Shown here: in pieces, positions 21,996 through 24,363 of the stretch
Position numbering within the stretch: position 1 is the stretch's first letter
How the letters are laid out: every line of letters begins with the position of its first letter
Assembly: GCA_937905985.1 (NCBI GenBank)
Contig: CALCWC010000117.1
Coordinates: 1-24,363, forward strand
Direction: 5' to 3'
Origin: an uncultured Verrucomicrobiales bacterium
GTDB taxonomy: Bacteria > Verrucomicrobiota > Verrucomicrobiia > Verrucomicrobiales > Akkermansiaceae
DNA length: 24,363 bases
Program-made: the position numbers and the translations under genes
The notes under the pieces: generated by a model
Seen by the model: the letters and a program-made list of their open reading frames with translations, nothing else
Databases searched by the model: none
What the model was told of the DNA's origin: nothing

Positions 21996-22023
21996 TTGAA
22001 AATCGGTGTGTTAGACGTACAAT
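21996..22023 (+). promoter_or_regulatory. near-leaderless promoter of the AAA ATPase gene
   Basis: TTGAAA (21996-22001), 16-nt spacer, TACAAT (22018-22023); 8 nt to the TTG at 22032. Confidence 0.68.
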
Positions 22024-22031
22024 GAAAGCGC

Positions 22032-23234
22032 TTGGATAAAGCACAAAATCCTTTTACTCCCGGTGCAGGAAGCCTGCCACCGGAGATGGCGGGTCGCGCA
22101 GAGGTGATGGAGATGGCTCACACCCTATTTTTACGCACGTTGAACCGCCGGGCGGAGAAAAGCATGTTGCTGAATGGGCTCCGTGGTGTGGGAAAAACGG
22201 TGCTGCTCAACCACATGAAGCACCTTGCCGAGCATCAGGGATACAAAACTGTGTTCTTGGAAGCTCAAGCCGGGCGATCCCTCGCATCGGCATTGGCTCC
22301 CGCCTTGCGTTCGGTGCTCTACGAATTGGACCTCATGGCCCGGGCTGGGCAAAAACTACAGCGCGCTTTGCAGGTGTTGCGCAATTTCATCGGTGTCATC
22401 AAGTTTGATATGGGGGACTTTGGAATCGGCTTGGAACCGCTGCCGGGAAAGGCCGATTCCGGGGTCCTTGCGGTTGACTTGCCAGAGCTTCTGTTGGCTG
22501 TGGCGGAGGCAGCCGAGGAAAAGAGTACCGGAGTAGCCTTGTTTATCGATGAGTTGCAGCTGGTGGGAGAGGAAGAACTGGAAGCCCTGATTGTTGCCAT
22601 GCACAAACTGCAACAGGTGCAGTCTCCCCTTGTGCTCGTGGCTGCGGGGCTACCCAATGTTCGCAAGAAGGCAGGCAATGCCAAAACCTATGCCGAGCGC
22701 CTTTTTGCCTATCCCGAAATCGGACGTCTCTCGAGGGAGGATGCCGCCGCAGCTCTCGGAAAACCCTTTGCCCAGGCAGGCTATACCCTTACCGGCGAAG
22801 CGGTCCGGGCTGTCTATGAACATACGCAGGGCTATCCTTATTTTATCCAAGAGTGGGGATACCAGCTCTGGAACAACCATCTGGCCCAATCCCCAAATAT
22901 TGAGCTTCACGATGTGGAGGCTGTCACCCAAAACGTGTTGACCCGCCTGGATGAAAACTTCTTCCGCATCAGGTATGACCGACTGACGGAAAGTCAACGC
23001 CTCTACATGCGAGCCATGGCGGAATTGCCCTCAGATGCTTGCAAGTCTGCCGCCGTGGCCGCCTTGCTCGGCAAGGCTCCCAAAGCCCTGACCCCCACCC
23101 GAAACAAGTTGATTGTCGAAGGCATGATATACAGCCCCGCGTATGGAGAGTTGAGATACAGCGTGCCATTGTTTGGAGAATTCTTGCGCCGCATCCAACC
23201 GGCTTTCTCACCCCGTTCGGCTGCGGGCGACTAG
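22032..23234 (+). CDS. AAA/STAND-type ATPase (archaeal-ATPase-like)
   Basis: A 400-residue P-loop ATPase. NPFTPGAGSLPPEMAGR (6-22) is the typical lead-in of this family; Walker A GLRGVGKT is at 49-56; Walker B VALFIDELQ ends at about 176; VLVAAGLP is sensor-like; GYPYFIQEWGYQLWN is the conserved sensor-2/lid region. The C-terminal 120 residues are a winged-helix-like domain (ESQRLYMRAMAEL...KAPKALTPTRNKLIVEGMIY). Stand-alone members occur widely and their role is unclear; some sit in mobile or defence-like settings. The start is TTG at 22032 because a promoter lies 8 nt upstream and no in-frame ATG precedes the NPFTPGAG block. The gene looks less GC-rich than its neighbours by eye, and is flanked by cassettes B and C, so recent gain is plausible. 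Confidence 0.87.
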   Translation: MDKAQNPFTPGAGSLPPEMAGRAEVMEMAHTLFLRTLNRRAEKSMLLNGLRGVGKTVLLNHMKHLAEHQGYKTVFLEAQAGRSLASALAPALRSVLYELDLMARAGQKLQRALQVLRNFIGVIKFDMGDFGIGLEPLPGKADSGVLAVDLPELLLAVAEAAEEKSTGVALFIDELQLVGEEELEALIVAMHKLQQVQSPLVLVAAGLPNVRKKAGNAKTYAERLFAYPEIGRLSREDAAAALGKPFAQAGYTLTGEAVRAVYEHTQGYPYFIQEWGYQLWNNHLAQSPNIELHDVEAVTQNVLTRLDENFFRIRYDRLTESQRLYMRAMAELPSDACKSAAVAALLGKAPKALTPTRNKLIVEGMIYSPAYGELRYSVPLFGEFLRRIQPAFSPRSAAGD

Positions 23235-23277
23235 CACCATGCCAAGCTTCATTTTTTGTCATGATGCACATTTTCCT

Positions 23278-23358
23278 GCACAAAACCGCCCTGAGCGTGC
23301 TTAATAGGGGTGTATGAGACGTGTATTTACCATTATCTTGGGCGCGCTGGCGGGGCTC
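23278..23358 (+). repeat. promoter/N-terminus cassette, copy C
   Basis: GCACAAAACCGCCCTGAGCG, TGCTTAATAGGGGTGT, ATG and the first codons through CTGGCGGGGCTC. It drives the full-length TMEM43-like gene; a few base changes separate it from copies A and B. Confidence 0.85.
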
Positions 23359-24363
23359 TTGCTGCTGCTGGCGCTGGGGGCGCAGGTTTTGCTGCATTGG
23401 GGCATGGCGGGATCGGCGTTTGCCGACAGGGTGAACCGGGATATTGAACAACTGTTCGCCACCGTGGACAGTGTGGCCCCCCTGCCGGAGAATGAGGGCA
23501 AGCCCGTGCGCGTGTGCGGAGAGGCGGAGATTGTTGCCGCCGAAATGCCGGAGCAGGTGGATGAGCTGCTCGGCGTGCGCGTGAAGGCCATTGCATTGAG
23601 CCGCGGTATGAAAGCCCGCAATGAGAGCGGAGACTTGGAGTACGTTGATGAAGTCGTGCTGCCGGGCGGCTTGGAGGTGAAGAGCCGCGAACTGTTCTCT
23701 CCTGCGAAGCTGGAATGCCGCTTGGGCGGTTTCGCCTACCGGGACACCTGGCCGGAGGAGCAGACCTGGAGCTTTGCCCCCTATTGTCACCAGAGGCGGT
23801 GGCTTGGCCGCGATGAAATGAATCCTGCGCCGGGGGTGTTGCAGGGCGCGGAATGGGTGGAGAAAGACCATTGTTGGTCCTACATGGACGGCAAGGCGAC
23901 CGTGTGCGCATCCTGTGATGAACCGGTACTGGGCGACGGCAACACCGCGGCGGTCTACGGCATGCAGCGGGGAGACAGGATTGTTCCCTATCCCTACAGC
24001 ATGCCGCGCGCGTGGTCGCTTTACGCGCTGTGCAGGTGTCTTGCGGGCGAGCCTTTGCCGCGGCAGGTGGATGTGCTGCTGGTCTACGAAGTGCAGATGG
24101 ATCCCGGCTGTCCTGCAGAGGTACGTGGATCCGGGGATGTGCTGGACCGCCTGCAGAGGGCAAGTGTGGGCGGCGTATGCGGCAGGTTGGTGCCGATGGG
24201 TGATGCGACGCTCCGGGATTTGGGGGAATTGGTGAGCCTGGCGGTGATTGTCCTCGGTACGCTTCTGGCCCTGCTGCTGCTGGCGGTGCAGCTGCGGTTC
24301 TGCCTGCACCGCCGCGTGTGGCCGTGCATGCTCTACGTGGGCGGCGGCATGCTCCTGCTCACC
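23314..24363 (+). CDS. TMEM43-like membrane protein, 3' end beyond the window
   Basis: 350 codons are open to the window edge with no stop. Residues 5-27 are an N-terminal span. NEGKPVRVCGEA (60-71) and ELLGVRVKAIALSRGMKARN (84-103) match the pattern of TMEM43 family proteins (PF07787: NEGK.V.V.GE, then D..FGV...AL.L.R..E). A long extracytoplasmic domain follows with CASC and several Trp-rich stretches. Near 306-328 and from 338 are the C-terminal spans, separated by LRFCLHRRVWPCM. By analogy with the relic at 12.4 kb and the mini gene, only about 11 more residues (LL.IWNA.WIW) should follow. It is expressed from cassette C. TMEM43 proteins are membrane-organising proteins in eukaryotes; the bacterial role is unknown. 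Confidence 0.75.
   Translation, partial: MRRVFTIILGALAGLLLLLALGAQVLLHWGMAGSAFADRVNRDIEQLFATVDSVAPLPENEGKPVRVCGEAEIVAAEMPEQVDELLGVRVKAIALSRGMKARNESGDLEYVDEVVLPGGLEVKSRELFSPAKLECRLGGFAYRDTWPEEQTWSFAPYCHQRRWLGRDEMNPAPGVLQGAEWVEKDHCWSYMDGKATVCASCDEPVLGDGNTAAVYGMQRGDRIVPYPYSMPRAWSLYALCRCLAGEPLPRQVDVLLVYEVQMDPGCPAEVRGSGDVLDRLQRASVGGVCGRLVPMGDATLRDLGELVSLAVIVLGTLLALLLLAVQLRFCLHRRVWPCMLYVGGGMLLLT

Noticed and set aside
22022..22039. Tiny frame ATG-AAA-GCG-CTT-GGA-TAA overlapping the AAA ATPase start
   Set aside because: Its ATG overlaps the promoter -10, so it should not be transcribed.

Overview
The window is a GC-rich stretch of a Gram-negative (diderm) bacterial chromosome. The evidence for an LPS-type outer membrane is a Kdo-8-phosphate synthase gene followed by Lpt transport genes. 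The flavour of the proteins and the kdsA-lpt-ptsN arrangement make a Verrucomicrobiota member, Akkermansia-like, my best guess. This is an inference from memory, not a search. No tRNA, rRNA, CRISPR array or recognisable transposase was seen.

Layout. (1) 1-4.5 kb, minus strand: three tandem paralogous polytopic membrane proteins (GT-C-like), two of them with a copied promoter. (2) 4.5-7.0 kb, minus strand: a GYF_2-domain membrane protein, dihydrolipoyl dehydrogenase, and a QueD/PTPS-like protein with a C-terminal zinc ribbon and no conserved Cys. (3) 7.2-8.3 kb: a frameshifted small gene, a strong candidate for a roughly 79-nt small RNA, and a structured, promoter-bearing non-coding stretch. 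(4) 8.3-12.4 kb: an ABC ATPase plus panC (minus strand), diverging from an AI-2E-type permease plus lysA (plus strand). (5) 12.4-14.6 kb: a decayed membrane-protein gene and metG (minus strand). (6) 14.7-19.7 kb, plus strand: kdsA, an LptC-like gene, a very large LptA/OstA-like gene and lptB, all overlapping or nearly so, then ptsN with its own promoter. (7) 19.8-20.1 kb: a 276-bp nested palindrome. (8) 20.1 kb to the end, plus strand: an accessory region with a secreted caspase-fold-like protein, an ankyrin protein, a 57-residue mini membrane protein, an AAA ATPase preceded by two identical-format dyads, and a TMEM43-like protein cut by the window edge.

Two genome-level themes stand out. First, most promoters read as sigma70-like boxes, often with an extended -10 (TGN), whose -10 lies only 5-9 nt before the start codon. 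These mRNAs should be leaderless or nearly so, which also explains the scarcity of Shine-Dalgarno sites; kdsA and the QueD-like gene are clear leadered exceptions. Second, a roughly 80-bp cassette (T-rich stretch, promoter, start codon and the first 14 or so codons) occurs four times (12.8, 20.8, 21.6 and 23.3 kb) in front of different gene bodies: an intact TMEM43-like gene, an internally deleted 57-aa derivative, a frameshifted remnant, and an unrelated ankyrin protein. This looks like a modular, recombining family and is the most unusual thing here.

How the genes work together: kdsA and the lpt genes make and export LPS; panC, lysA, lpd and metG are core metabolism; the 1-4.5 kb array and the 20-24 kb cluster are accessory envelope-associated functions of unknown role.
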